From the NCBI GenBank assembly GCA_037074615.1, contig CM073562.1:4511001-4575000 (forward strand): DNA of 64,000 nt. Direction: 5' to 3'. This document shows positions 1 through 9,142 of this stretch, in pieces. A program made the position numbers and the translations under genes. Source of the stretch: Leucaena leucocephala (Eukaryota > Streptophyta > Magnoliopsida > Fabales > Fabaceae). Position 1 is the stretch's first letter. Every line of letters begins with the position of its first letter. The notes beneath the pieces are model-generated. The model worked only from the letters and a program-made list of their open reading frames with translations. It was not told where the DNA came from and searched no databases.

Positions 1-719
1 ATTGGTGAATCAGTCTTCTCTCGTCAAATATTAAATTTTATATTTTTCTCTCTCTTGAGAACCTGAAATAATGCAACTTTAAGTTAAGAAAACGGTAGTA
101 CTTCATATTCACGCTTTCATAATTTTATTTTGTTAAATTATGCATGATTTATAGTGAATATTCTATTTATTTATGGATCAATATCTTTCTATTTAAATAT
201 TATTTTTTTTTAAAATTATATATAAATATTTTTATACATTTTAATTAAATTATATCATTTTAATCATGATTAAGTTGACCATTTAGTTTAACCACAATTA
301 TACGATTAACCTTTAAACCCACTTATTCTACTAGTTTAATGATAAGTCTGACTTTGATAGTACCTTCATAAAAATCTAATAACTCTAGTATTTAGTATAT
401 AACTTAATTAAAGAATTAATATTATTCTTAAATATAAAATTTATTTTTTATATTTATTAATTTTTTTAAAATTATTTCTATTGATATTCTCTCAATAATA
501 ATCAAATAAGAGATGAAATAAGGAAGGGTGTGATGGAGATAAATTTTATTAAGATTTTTTAAAAAATATATTATATTAACTAATTAAGTATAATTTAATT
601 AAATTAATTAGTTATATCCTAAAATATTACATGAGTATAATCTTTATAATTATCTATTAATTGTATTAAATTCAAACATCATATATATATATATATATAT
701 GTATATGTATGTATGTATG
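1..719. other. AT-rich intergenic DNA
   Basis: No coding potential or recognisable RNA gene is seen. The stretch is low-complexity A+T sequence ending in an (AT)n then (GTAT)n microsatellite at about 679-719. That microsatellite lies just downstream, on the minus strand, of the decayed defensin-like copy. The intact copy at 3.6 kb has the same kind of microsatellite in the same place. Confidence 0.6.
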
Positions 720-1075
720 TAGACGGGGACGATCATCAGCAGTAGAACAAACGCAAGGACAAAACTTGTACCTTAGTTCCATACTTCTTCATGAACGCCC
801 CAAAGCAGTCGTACCATCTAAATTCAACGCCAGGACTCCCTGGTATCGTCATATTCTCGTGACAGATCTTCGTTCCACCTCCTGATTAATTAACATAATT
901 AATCATTGATTACTCAACAAATACAACATTATTTACATTTGCGAGTAATTTATTGTAAGCTATAATACTTAAAGAAATAATCGTACCTTGAACTTGAGTG
1001 CTATGGCCACTTTTTTTCAAGTTTCTTGGTGAAGGTGGTGAGTACTGTTCTCGGGAACCAAGTATTATATTGAAG
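720..1075 (-). pseudogene. Decayed defensin-like (SCR-like) gene copy
   Basis: This is a degenerate relative of the intact gene at 3574-4189, with the same two-exon layout. The exon 1 relic ends at 987 with codons for SGHSTQVQ before a GTACGA donor; the intact gene reads SGHHIQVQ before GTACAA. The exon 2 relic starts at 881 after a CAG acceptor and keeps cysteines and a KKYG motif matching RKYG in the intact copy. The part of exon 1 that should encode the signal peptide has no aligned ATG and is not hydrophobic. After the KKYG motif the frame runs to an early stop, while the matching Cys-rich tail (CPCVC) sits in another frame, which indicates a frameshift. The intron is about 105 bp against 364 bp in the intact copy. 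It could instead be a diverged gene with a different first exon, but loss of both start and frame favours a pseudogene. Confidence 0.55.
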
Positions 1076-1696
1076 AGAAAATTAAGTTTATTTTGGACTG
1101 ATGTAATTAAATCTACGGTTAATTTGTGACATCTCTGTCTTTAATGAAATTAAATTGAATTTTCTCTTGTCAACAATTGAATTCAACTTTTTAATGCTCA
1201 TCAATACCACTATTGTCCTATTAAAAGTCATTTATAGAATAAATATTTTAATCATAAATGTAAGTATTGGCTTTACGAAAAATTAATAGCATTAAATTTT
1301 TCTTTTTCTCAAATGTTTTTTATTAATTGTATGGTAAAGAGAAATTATACAAAAAAGAAACTAAAGGTAATTAAAATAGGTTGATTTTAACTGAAGAATA
1401 ATATTGGAAAGAAGTAATATTTTTTAACAAATGATACAAACTACTTAATGCTAACTACATTTCTTAATCTTTATGAAATATGTAGAAGTAAGTAAAAGTG
1501 ACTTGTAATATACAATACTTGGAGTGGTATGCGGTACTCACTCGTCATATTTGAATATTATTAACTCTAATAAAAAGTATATTTTTGAACATAATTTTTT
1601 GGTCTTACTAATTTTAGTGCTCAACTACCATTAAAACCTTATTATTTTCTTGAAGGATCCTCGTATCAACAAACAGACTAATTTAATCATACTTCA

Positions 1697-1925
1697 TGTC
1701 TTAATATAGGAATCAGTTAGATTTTATCATAAATATAATATAATACTTTAATCTATTATATATATAATATTTATTATTTTTTTAAAACATTAATTTATTT
1801 AACTTATAAATTGTTAGATAATATAATATTATCTATGAATATTTTAAAAAGATTATATCTAATTAAATAATTTTTTAGTTTATCTAAATTAATTAACTAT
1901 ATTTTATATTAAATTAAAGATCAGA
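1697..1925. repeat. AT-rich MITE-like block
   Basis: Low-complexity A+T sequence starting with a CTTAATATAGGAATC-like motif and ending with an ATATTAAA-type motif. Similar blocks with related ends occur near 19512-19730 and 50720-50935. The similarity is blurred by composition, so family membership is tentative. Confidence 0.3.
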
Positions 1926-2469
1926 AAAAGTACTTAATCATTGAAAATTATCATTACTCACTGTGAGGAACATATGTATTACTGCGATATATGATATCAA
2001 TACGAAAATTTTAAGTCAAGTCAATATTAATTTGTTGAAAGAAAACAGAAGTCAAGGACATATTGTCATAAATAGAAAGCGCCCATTTGTTTCAAGTTTT
2101 CATGAAAAAGTCAGTTTTTTTTAAAAAAAAATCTAAGAAATTTTATTATGTTTATTTTGAAAAAATTAGAATACAAAAAAAATAGATTTTAGATGATTTT
2201 TACTGATCAACCTAACTTGAACCCTATAAAATAATAAGTGGGAACGAATTAAACTTAAAAACAAAAAGTGATACCCACATTATGTTAAGCATAACTTTCT
2301 TCTTCATATCTTTTTCTTATATTTTTAGAGAAACAGTCCCATTAATATATTAATAGTTTGAGAGGGCATTTTAGTTGTGTGCTCTTATTGGTATACATAA
2401 TCCAAAAATTCATAAATTTAAATTGCATTGTTAAAGTGAAATTTTATATTGGTAACTACATAACTAACC

Positions 2470-2600
2470 CAAAGTATTTGGTATAGTGGTAGATTAGCTA
2501 AATTATTAAAAAACACCTAGAGGAGAGATAGTAAAGTCTCGTGGATTAATTAGTAACTCAAATACCTGGTAATAAAATCTCAAAAAGACATCGGCCACCG
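2470..2600 (+). mobile_element. Possible tRNA-derived SINE fragment
   Basis: A segment that is less AT-rich than its surroundings contains TGGTATAGTGGTAG, which resembles an RNA polymerase III A box. About 60-70 bases later there is a GTCTCGTGGATTAA stretch that only loosely fits a B box. No poly-A tail or target duplication was identified. The call rests on the A-box resemblance alone. Confidence 0.25.
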
Positions 2601-2875
2601 GTTGAATATGTTATAATTGATTAATTATTTATAATTATTATAAATTATAATTATGATTAAAAATTTAAAATATTATAAAATTAGTTAATAAGATTATTGA
2701 TTAATTAACTAGTTCAAAATTTTTCAAATATTAAAGTTATTTATGATTATTATAAATTATTATTATAATAAAAAATTTAAAATATTATATAATCTATTAA
2801 TAAGATTAATAATTAATTAATATTATGAATTTTAAAATTATTCAAAATTATTGAATATGATTATTGATTACGCGT

Positions 2876-3345
2876 GTGTTTGGAAACTTTTAAAATTAAA
2901 ATTTTAAACTAAATTTTAGTTTAAAATTTTTTTAAAACAAACAGTTATATTTATTTAAAAGAATTTTTGGATCTAATTATGGTTTAAAATAAAAAAAAAT
3001 TATAAACTATTGAGACTAGTTTATAGAACAGTAAAAGAGCTGATAGATTACCCAATTACTATTTTACCTTTATTTATTCCTATACTCTATTTTCTTTTCA
3101 CTCCTCTATTTTCTCTCTTATCCACTTTCTCTCTTCTCTCATCTATTTTATCTTTTCTTCATCATCTTTTCTCTCTCTTCTCCCCCTCTCATCTCTCTCA
3201 TCTCTTGTATTTTTAATCAAATCATATTATTTTTAATAATTTTTTAATTATAAAAATTATTTTAATAATAACTATCTAAATATTCTATAAACTCTTTTCT
3301 AAACCAAATTTTCTTTTATAATTTTTTTTAAACTCTATAGATAAA
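2876..3345 (+). mobile_element. Pyrimidine-core MITE, copy A
   Basis: Member of a dispersed family also seen at 5400-5925, 29505-29965, 47815-48240 and, inverted, at 32245-32935. It starts with TGTGTTTGGAAAC and carries the shared block AGTAAAAGAGCTGATAGATT, then a CT-rich tract of about 150 bp. After that comes the shared AATTTTTTAATTATAAAAAT and ACTATCTAAATA block. There is no coding capacity. Family membership is clear by eye; the exact ends are not. Confidence 0.6.
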
Positions 3346-3530
3346 AAAATTGCATGTATTGATATGCATCAACTAGTAGGATATATTTTTAACTAAGCGA
3401 ATATTATAAAATTTAAAAAATAAAATTGATTGATTGATGTGCCGATGGATCAATGACTTGGTCCGATTTCATTACTTTGATAGGGAGATAAAAGGACTAT
3501 TGTTTTATTTGGATATAAAGACACACATGC

Positions 3531-3534
3531 ATAC

Positions 3535-3569
<35 letters not shown>

Positions 3570-3573
3570 TGTA
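3531..3573. repeat. (GTAT)n microsatellite
   Basis: About nine GTAT units preceded by a short ACATATAT run. It begins right after the stop codon of the minus-strand defensin-like gene, so it forms the start of that gene's 3' untranslated region. A shorter version occupies the same place beside the decayed copy at about 700-719. Confidence 0.85.
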
Positions 3574-4189
3574 TCACTGTTGACAAATAATATCACATTC
3601 GCATCGGCGTTGGAGGCCAACATCAGTGCAGGAGCAGTTAGTAGGATTTGCAGAAGGACCATACTTCCTTATGAACTCAAGGTCGCAGTCAAGCCCTATG
3701 CCTCCACAGTTCCCTGTTAACGTCAACGCCTGTCGACACGTTTTCGGATCACCTAATTTCCATTATTACAGCAAATATTTCGTTAACAAAATTATTCCTT
3801 CAACAACAGTAATTGAGGATTAAAAAAAGGGTAAAAGAAATTATTTATTGTTATTATTATATTTGTAAATTGTAAGTTATGGGAGTTGTTCTTTAAACTT
3901 CATTGCACATAAAAAAAGAGAGAATTACTATAAAATACTAAACAAAAAATTTAATTATTTAAAAGTCTTAATAATAATTGATAAATTAATAATAAGTTTC
4001 AGAATAAAAATTAATAACAAGTTATAATATTTAAAAAAATTATAATTATTTTTTAAAAAAATCTCATAATAATTTGTGATAAAAATTTACGAGGAGGTCG
4101 AAAGGAATTATTGTACCTTGGACTTGAATGTGGTGCCCGGAGAGAAAGAAAGTAACAAAGAAAAGAATGAAAACTGCTCCCAACTTCAT
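3574..4189 (-). CDS. Defensin-like secreted cysteine-rich peptide (SCR-like)
   Basis: Two coding exons, 4189-4117 and 3752-3574, give 83 residues. The phase-1 intron of 364 bp has GT-AG ends. Exon 1 encodes a hydrophobic signal peptide (MKLGAVFILFFVTFFLSG) and exon 2 the mature peptide, the classic organisation of plant defensin-like genes. The mature part has eight cysteines at about 30, 40, 47, 64, 66, 75, 77 and 81, spaced C-X9-C-X6-C-X16-C-X-C-X8-C-X-C-X3-C. The two C-X-C pairs and the preceding KYG aromatic segment resemble the SCR-like/SLR1-binding class. The product is expected to be secreted and disulphide-bonded. Such peptides act in pollen-stigma signalling, development or defence, but which applies here cannot be told. 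A TATA-like ATAAATA lies about 100 bp upstream of the start. The intact reading frame and good splice sites argue for a working gene. Confidence 0.82.
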
Positions 4190-5399
4190 GATTTATGTAT
4201 TTCGAAGTTTCACAGAGGAGATCGATAGATGAGTTTCCCCCTTTTCCTTGCCGAAAGAGATGAATGAGTTCATTGCCGTTGCAATCAAGTATTTATGGTA
4301 CCCTCTTTTAACCAATTTCAATATTGTAATTAAATCAATTTTGGACTCTTATAATTAGGAATACATTTATTGGTTGTGATTCTCAATTAATGTTTTGAGA
4401 TCTCATTAATTACTGCAGTTTAATTTGTTCATACTCCCCTCTGATCCCTTTAAATTAGTAGTCTCATTATCTCATATATAAGTCACTTGGTCGGTTGTCA
4501 TTGATTAATATTTTTTCCAAAAAAAAAAGTACCCCTATTACAATTTATCTCTTAAATATTGGTAAAATATTTTTTTTTGAAAAAAAAATAATTTATAAGC
4601 AAGGTTAATGAGTCAATCACCTCAGCTTGTCAAATCAACATGCCATGCAAAGCGATAGTAGAAAAGGTTTATTGTCAATTCTGCAAATGAGTGCTACCCT
4701 TCAAATAATGCTTTATTAGAATAACATCCTAAATGGAGTTTTTGTGAGTTGTTGTATGTGCTTATTAATGCTATTTCATGATTAATGAATATGATTTGTC
4801 TATTTATTCTCGTTATTTATCAACCCTCATCTTGTTAATAATACCAATCAACCAATCACACTTTGACATCTCAAACTCAAAAAATATTATTTACAACGTA
4901 AATATTAGTTACAGCTTATGTTCCAATTTAACAAACGCAAAAAAATAATATTGTCGGCTTTATTTCTATCACACCCCATATGTAGCAATGGAAATGTATT
5001 TTTAACCACACCGTATATAATATTTTACACTACTAAATTCGAATACAAATATCATTTGTATTTTTAAGGTTCAGTGTAACCCACGCAATTATGCAAATGA
5101 GTTTCAATTGTCTTCAATTGATCCTTTTTTTCCCTGCAATATACGAATGTCTTCAATTTTGTTGAGTTCTCGTGGAGGCCAGAGTTGAAGAAAAAAATCA
5201 TATCTGATTATTTTTAATTAAAATTGACTCTATTGATGACTTAACCAAATAATTAGAAATATGTTTTTTTTTTATAGATCGCATTATTGTTATTGAAAGA
5301 TTTGTTGTTAGTTTAAGGTAGAGCACTAAGCTAAACGCGGAATAAACAGAAGTTTCATATTTGGATTACTGTTTGCTCAGAGCTCGAAAGAATATAGAC

Positions 5400-5925
5400 C
5401 TATTAAGTATTAAAAAGCCTTACCTAAACTTTAATTTAATTTTTTTTTAAAATAAACAATTATATTTATCTAAAAAAAATTTTAGACCAAACTATAGTTC
5501 TAGATAAAATAGTCAGAGTAACTTTTGTAATAGTAAAAGAGTTTATAAATTACTCAATTACTATTTTACCCTTACTTTTTTTATACCCTCTTTCCTCTAT
5601 CTCTTCTTTCTTCTCTTTTCTCTCTCATCTCTCTTCTATCTTGTCAACTATCTCTTTTCTCTCTTATCTCTTCTATTTTTTTTACTATCTCTTTTCTCTT
5701 TTTTATCTTCTCTACCCTCTCTGCTCTCTCATATTCTTAATAAAATTATATTATTTTTAGTAATTTTCTAATTATAAAAGTTCTTTTAGTAATAACTATC
5801 CAAACACTCATTTATCCAGAATCATTTTTTTCTTCATAAACTCTTTTCTAAAATCCCTTTCCAAAAACTATGAAAAAGCATTTTTTTTCTTTTATAAACC
5901 CTCTTCTAAAATTCTAAAGATACAT
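5400..5925 (+). mobile_element. Pyrimidine-core MITE, copy B
   Basis: Same order of blocks as the copy at 2876-3345. It has AAAATAAACAATTATATTTAT, then AGTAAAAGAGTTTATAAATT, then a CT-rich tract of about 180 bp with several TCTCTTTTCTCTC repeats. The downstream AGTAATTTTCTAATTATAAA block and AACTATCCAAACACTCATTT follow. It is the longest of the direct copies because its pyrimidine tract is expanded. No coding capacity. Confidence 0.6.
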
Positions 5926-6049
5926 TATATATATTTGTAATTCAAAAGTCAAACCATTAGATGATTAGAAGTAGCTTTGAATTTGATTGGGATATTAAGG
6001 ATAATAATTGTGGACTTTCTCTTAATACAACAAATCTATCTATTACCAT

Positions 6050-6880
6050 TCAGTTATTATCTACTGTATTATTTAGAAATTTGACTTTTTCTTCCTTGGT
6101 CAGAAGCAATTCGATTGAAATAAATATAAAATTAAATCCTGTATTGATATATTTTAAATACCCGACTACTGTATACATTTTTGAATATGTATATATAACA
6201 TCCTTTAAAAAATACAGTTATAAATAAATATATAATAATATTGATATAATATCCTAAAAATATAATATTGATAAAAAATAAAAAATAATATTCACATTAT
6301 AATTTATTATTATCTTGAAATACTATTATTTAAAATCGTGATATTATTTAATTGAATTATGACATAATTAGATAAAACTTAGGTTCATCTACTTATATAT
6401 CCATTAAATTTAATTCTCCAATCAAATTATAACAAATATATTTTTTAATAATAAAAATACATATGAATATAATTTTAAAATTATACTAAACCATTATTAA
6501 AAATAAAATAACATATATTAATATTTTTAATGGATAAAATATACTTAATAAACATATATATGATTGTCCTATTCCTATCATCTGAATTCTTTAAATCTTC
6601 TTTAATTATCTTATATTTTAATCATATATACAAGCAGGGCAGAAGTTTACCATTATTTTATTTCATATTTCAATATTTTTTTCTCTCAAGTTTTTTCTCT
6701 TGGTAATTTGACTAATTTCATAGCCTGGTCTTTGAGTATGTGATGTCTGACTATTCATATTTCCCAGTACTACATGTGCTTTCTCTGGGTTATTTTCCTG
6801 AGATCGCCTGTTCATAATACTCATAATATTTAACATGTGCTTTTTGAATTAAAACCAGGTAAAAGTCAATTTTAATATAA
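6050..6880 (+). repeat. Duplicated block, upstream copy
   Basis: Matches 7245-7745 in the same orientation. Shared landmarks in order are ACTGTATTATTTAGAAATTTG, AATAAATATATAATAATATT, TTATTATCTTGAAATA, GGCAGAAGTT followed by a TTTCATATTTCA stretch, CTTTGAG, and TATTTAACATGTGCTTT before AAAACCAGG. The downstream copy reads the same with scattered substitutions and lacks about 130 bp of this copy (about 6088-6215). Confidence 0.6.
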
Positions 6881-6937
6881 AGATAAAGCTTAGATCATGT
6901 TTTTTTATGTCTATTACATAAAATTATATAATCACAT

Positions 6938-7200
6938 TTATTATTTTATTATTAGTAATTGTCAAAATACATATTTACACTTATAAATTTACCCATAAAC
7001 ATTTATAAATTTTTATTTAAGTTTATATAATGTAAATTAGAATTTATAAATTTTCATATGTACTCTTATTATTTTATTATATTTAGTTATTAAAATATGT
7101 GTGTGTATTTATAAATTCACCTATAAAACATAAATACTTATTATTTTATTTTGTTAGTTATCAAAATTTATATATGCAATTATAAACTTATCTATTAACT
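6938..7200 (+). repeat. Three-unit AT-rich repeat
   Basis: Three imperfect units start at about 6938, 7066 and 7138. Each begins TTATTATTTTATT, followed by a TTAGTTATCAAAAT-type stretch, then TATAAATTCACCTATAAA-type sequence. Unit spacing is about 128 then 72 bases. It sits between the two halves of the larger duplication. Confidence 0.5.
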
Positions 7201-7244
7201 TAATTTAATAGATATAACTAACTTTATTTAAATTTTTTTCTCTT

Positions 7245-7745
7245 ATAGTTTATCTATTGTATTATTTAGACATTTGACTTTTTGTATAAATAAATATATA
7301 ATAATATTAATATAATACTCTAAAAAGATAATATAGATAAAAGATAAACAAATATGTATACATATTATAGTATTTTTATTATCTTGAAATAATATTATTT
7401 GAATTATTGTATAATTAGGATAAAACCTATATAAGTTTATCTACTTATATTTATTAAATTCAATATCCACATATAAGTTATCCTTCCAATATATTATTTA
7501 AATAATCTTTATCATAATATCGTATATCTTAAACATATATATGAGTGAGGCAGAAGTTGATCATTACTCTATTTTTTTTCATATTTCAGTCCCTTTTTCT
7601 CTCAAATTCTTTTTCTGGATCCAAATATCACTTGTTCTTTGAGGTATGCCCTGTCTCTAAGTTTTTTCTGGAATCGTATATCCATAGTAGTATTTAACAC
7701 GTGCTTTCTGAATAAAACCCAGGTGGATGTCAATTTTTAACGTAA
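7245..7745 (+). repeat. Duplicated block, downstream copy
   Basis: Second copy of the block at 6050-6880. It ends only about 130 bp before the presumed HAC 5' untranslated exon, so part of it must lie in the HAC promoter region. Confidence 0.6.
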
Positions 7746-7879
7746 AATAAAATGATGTGATTAAACTTAACAGGGTTTTATAAAATAAAAATAAATTTAT
7801 TTAATACTTGTCATTAATTGTTTGTTTTCTTTCTCAACGATTTGCGGCTCCAACAATTAACAAAGCTACACATCATCGG

Positions 7880-7975
7880 CCCACCACGAAGCTTTGCGTA
7901 ATTCGAGGGAGAGAGAGGAGAGAGAGCAGAGTGACAGAGACAGGACAAAAATCGGCGATTGTGGCCCTGGTTTAG
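7880..7975 (+). other. Presumed 5' untranslated exon of HAC
   Basis: A GA-rich leader (GAGGGAGAGAGAGGAGAGAG) ends at a good donor, TTTAG followed by GTATCT at 7976. The next exon begins after the CTGCAG acceptor at 9106. The start of transcription is not visible; no TATA box stands out. The roughly 1.1-kb intron behind it contains two telo-box motifs. Confidence 0.45.
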
Positions 7976-8190
7976 GTATCTTTTTCCTTTCCCTTTTAAT
8001 ATTTTTTAAATGCGACTATTTCCTATGCGCTATTTTTGGGTCTAATTTTGACACTTTTTGACCTAATTCTCTTTATCATGGCCTTGAACCCTTTTCTTCG
8101 TCTCTGCGTGATACCGCATCGTGTTTAGATTTTTTTTTTTTTCAAATTGTTTTCAGCTTCCGTGTTCTTGACGTTTCTATTTACTAATTC

Positions 8191-8227
8191 CAAACCCTAA
8201 TTTTTTTTAATAAAATTTAAACCCTAA
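8191..8227 (+). promoter_or_regulatory. Two telo-box motifs in HAC intron 1
   Basis: AAACCCTAA occurs at 8192-8200 and again at 8219-8227 within the first, untranslated intron. Telo boxes in promoters and first introns are known binding sites for telomere-repeat-binding factors in plants and are linked to expression in dividing cells and to Polycomb recruitment. Whether these are used here is inference. Confidence 0.4.
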
Positions 8228-9142
8228 GTTTGATTGTCACTGTCATTGACCTAACTAAGACGAATCAAACCTAATTAGAGGAAAGTCTGCTTTTGCAGCT
8301 CCAGAAACAATTAAGAATGTTGAATTGATACTTGAAAAACTTGATGTTTTAACTCAACCGGGTTAAGCAAATTCTGTTCTTGAATAAGTTCTCATTTGAG
8401 ATGGGGAAAAAAATTAGATATCAAACATTAGATATTATATAGCAGTAGTAGTTTGTGAGAAAAAAAAAGGATGAAAGAAATAAAGGTGCTGACCACTTCA
8501 GTGGCTCATCTACTATCCGTATTGACATCTTTTGAAATAAGATGAAGAAACGGACGTTCCATATTTAGTGGCCTTGCAATTTCAAAAATGGATAATTGTG
8601 GTGTGCAATAACAGGGGTCGCTCTTTTTTTAATTCTCATTTTTATGATTCACTGTCCATGTGGTGATTCTGTAATAATAATATGACTTCATACAGTAGCA
8701 CTAGCAAGTGGCTAAATTTGTCTAGGACCACTGTTAAAGCTCTTGTCTGGTTTAAATATAGAGCTTCATAAATCCTGCTATATATAGACGGATTTGGGGA
8801 TGGTTTCGTTTGAGGAGACAAGACTAAGATGTGAATATTGATTTAGAAATGTTTTGTCATTTCTGCATGCTTAGAACTTTCGAGTATTCACATAAATAGA
8901 GTTTGGAACTTTCAAGAAATGTTCACTTATTCATCAAATATTGGCCAGTACTTATAAATCCCTTCCTACCAGGAAGGGGGTCTAATGTCAAGACGTCCAA
9001 GAATATGATATTAATACGAATACAACCTGAATTGATTCTTTTCAGCTTGTGATTATCAAATCTTGTGGCTATACGAACCTATGATAACAATAATTTCCTT
9101 CTGCAGGGCTGCCATCTTCTGGTTTCTGCTGATTCAGAGAAG

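Larger units (their letters stand above)
1076..3573. other. AT-rich intergenic DNA with dispersed repeats
   Basis: No gene is recognised. It contains an AT-rich MITE-like block near 1697-1925, a weak SINE-like segment near 2470-2600, a roughly 130-bp imperfect tandem duplication at about 2600-2870, and one copy of the pyrimidine-core MITE family (2876-3345). The 68-codon open frame at 3010-3216 lies in that element's CT-rich core and looks like composition rather than a gene. Confidence 0.5.
4190..7850. other. AT-rich intergenic DNA upstream of HAC
   Basis: No gene is seen. About 4190-4310 is the likely promoter and 5' leader of the minus-strand defensin-like gene. The rest holds a MITE copy (5400-5925), a diverged duplicated block (6050-6880 and 7245-7745) and a three-unit short repeat (6938-7200). 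The 88-codon open frame at 5961-6227 has low complexity and overlaps the duplicated block. Confidence 0.5.

Noticed and set aside
3010..3216. 68-codon plus-strand open frame rich in Ser, Leu and Phe
   Set aside because: It is the translation of the CT-rich core of a repeated element; the same tract in the other copies is not open in a conserved frame.
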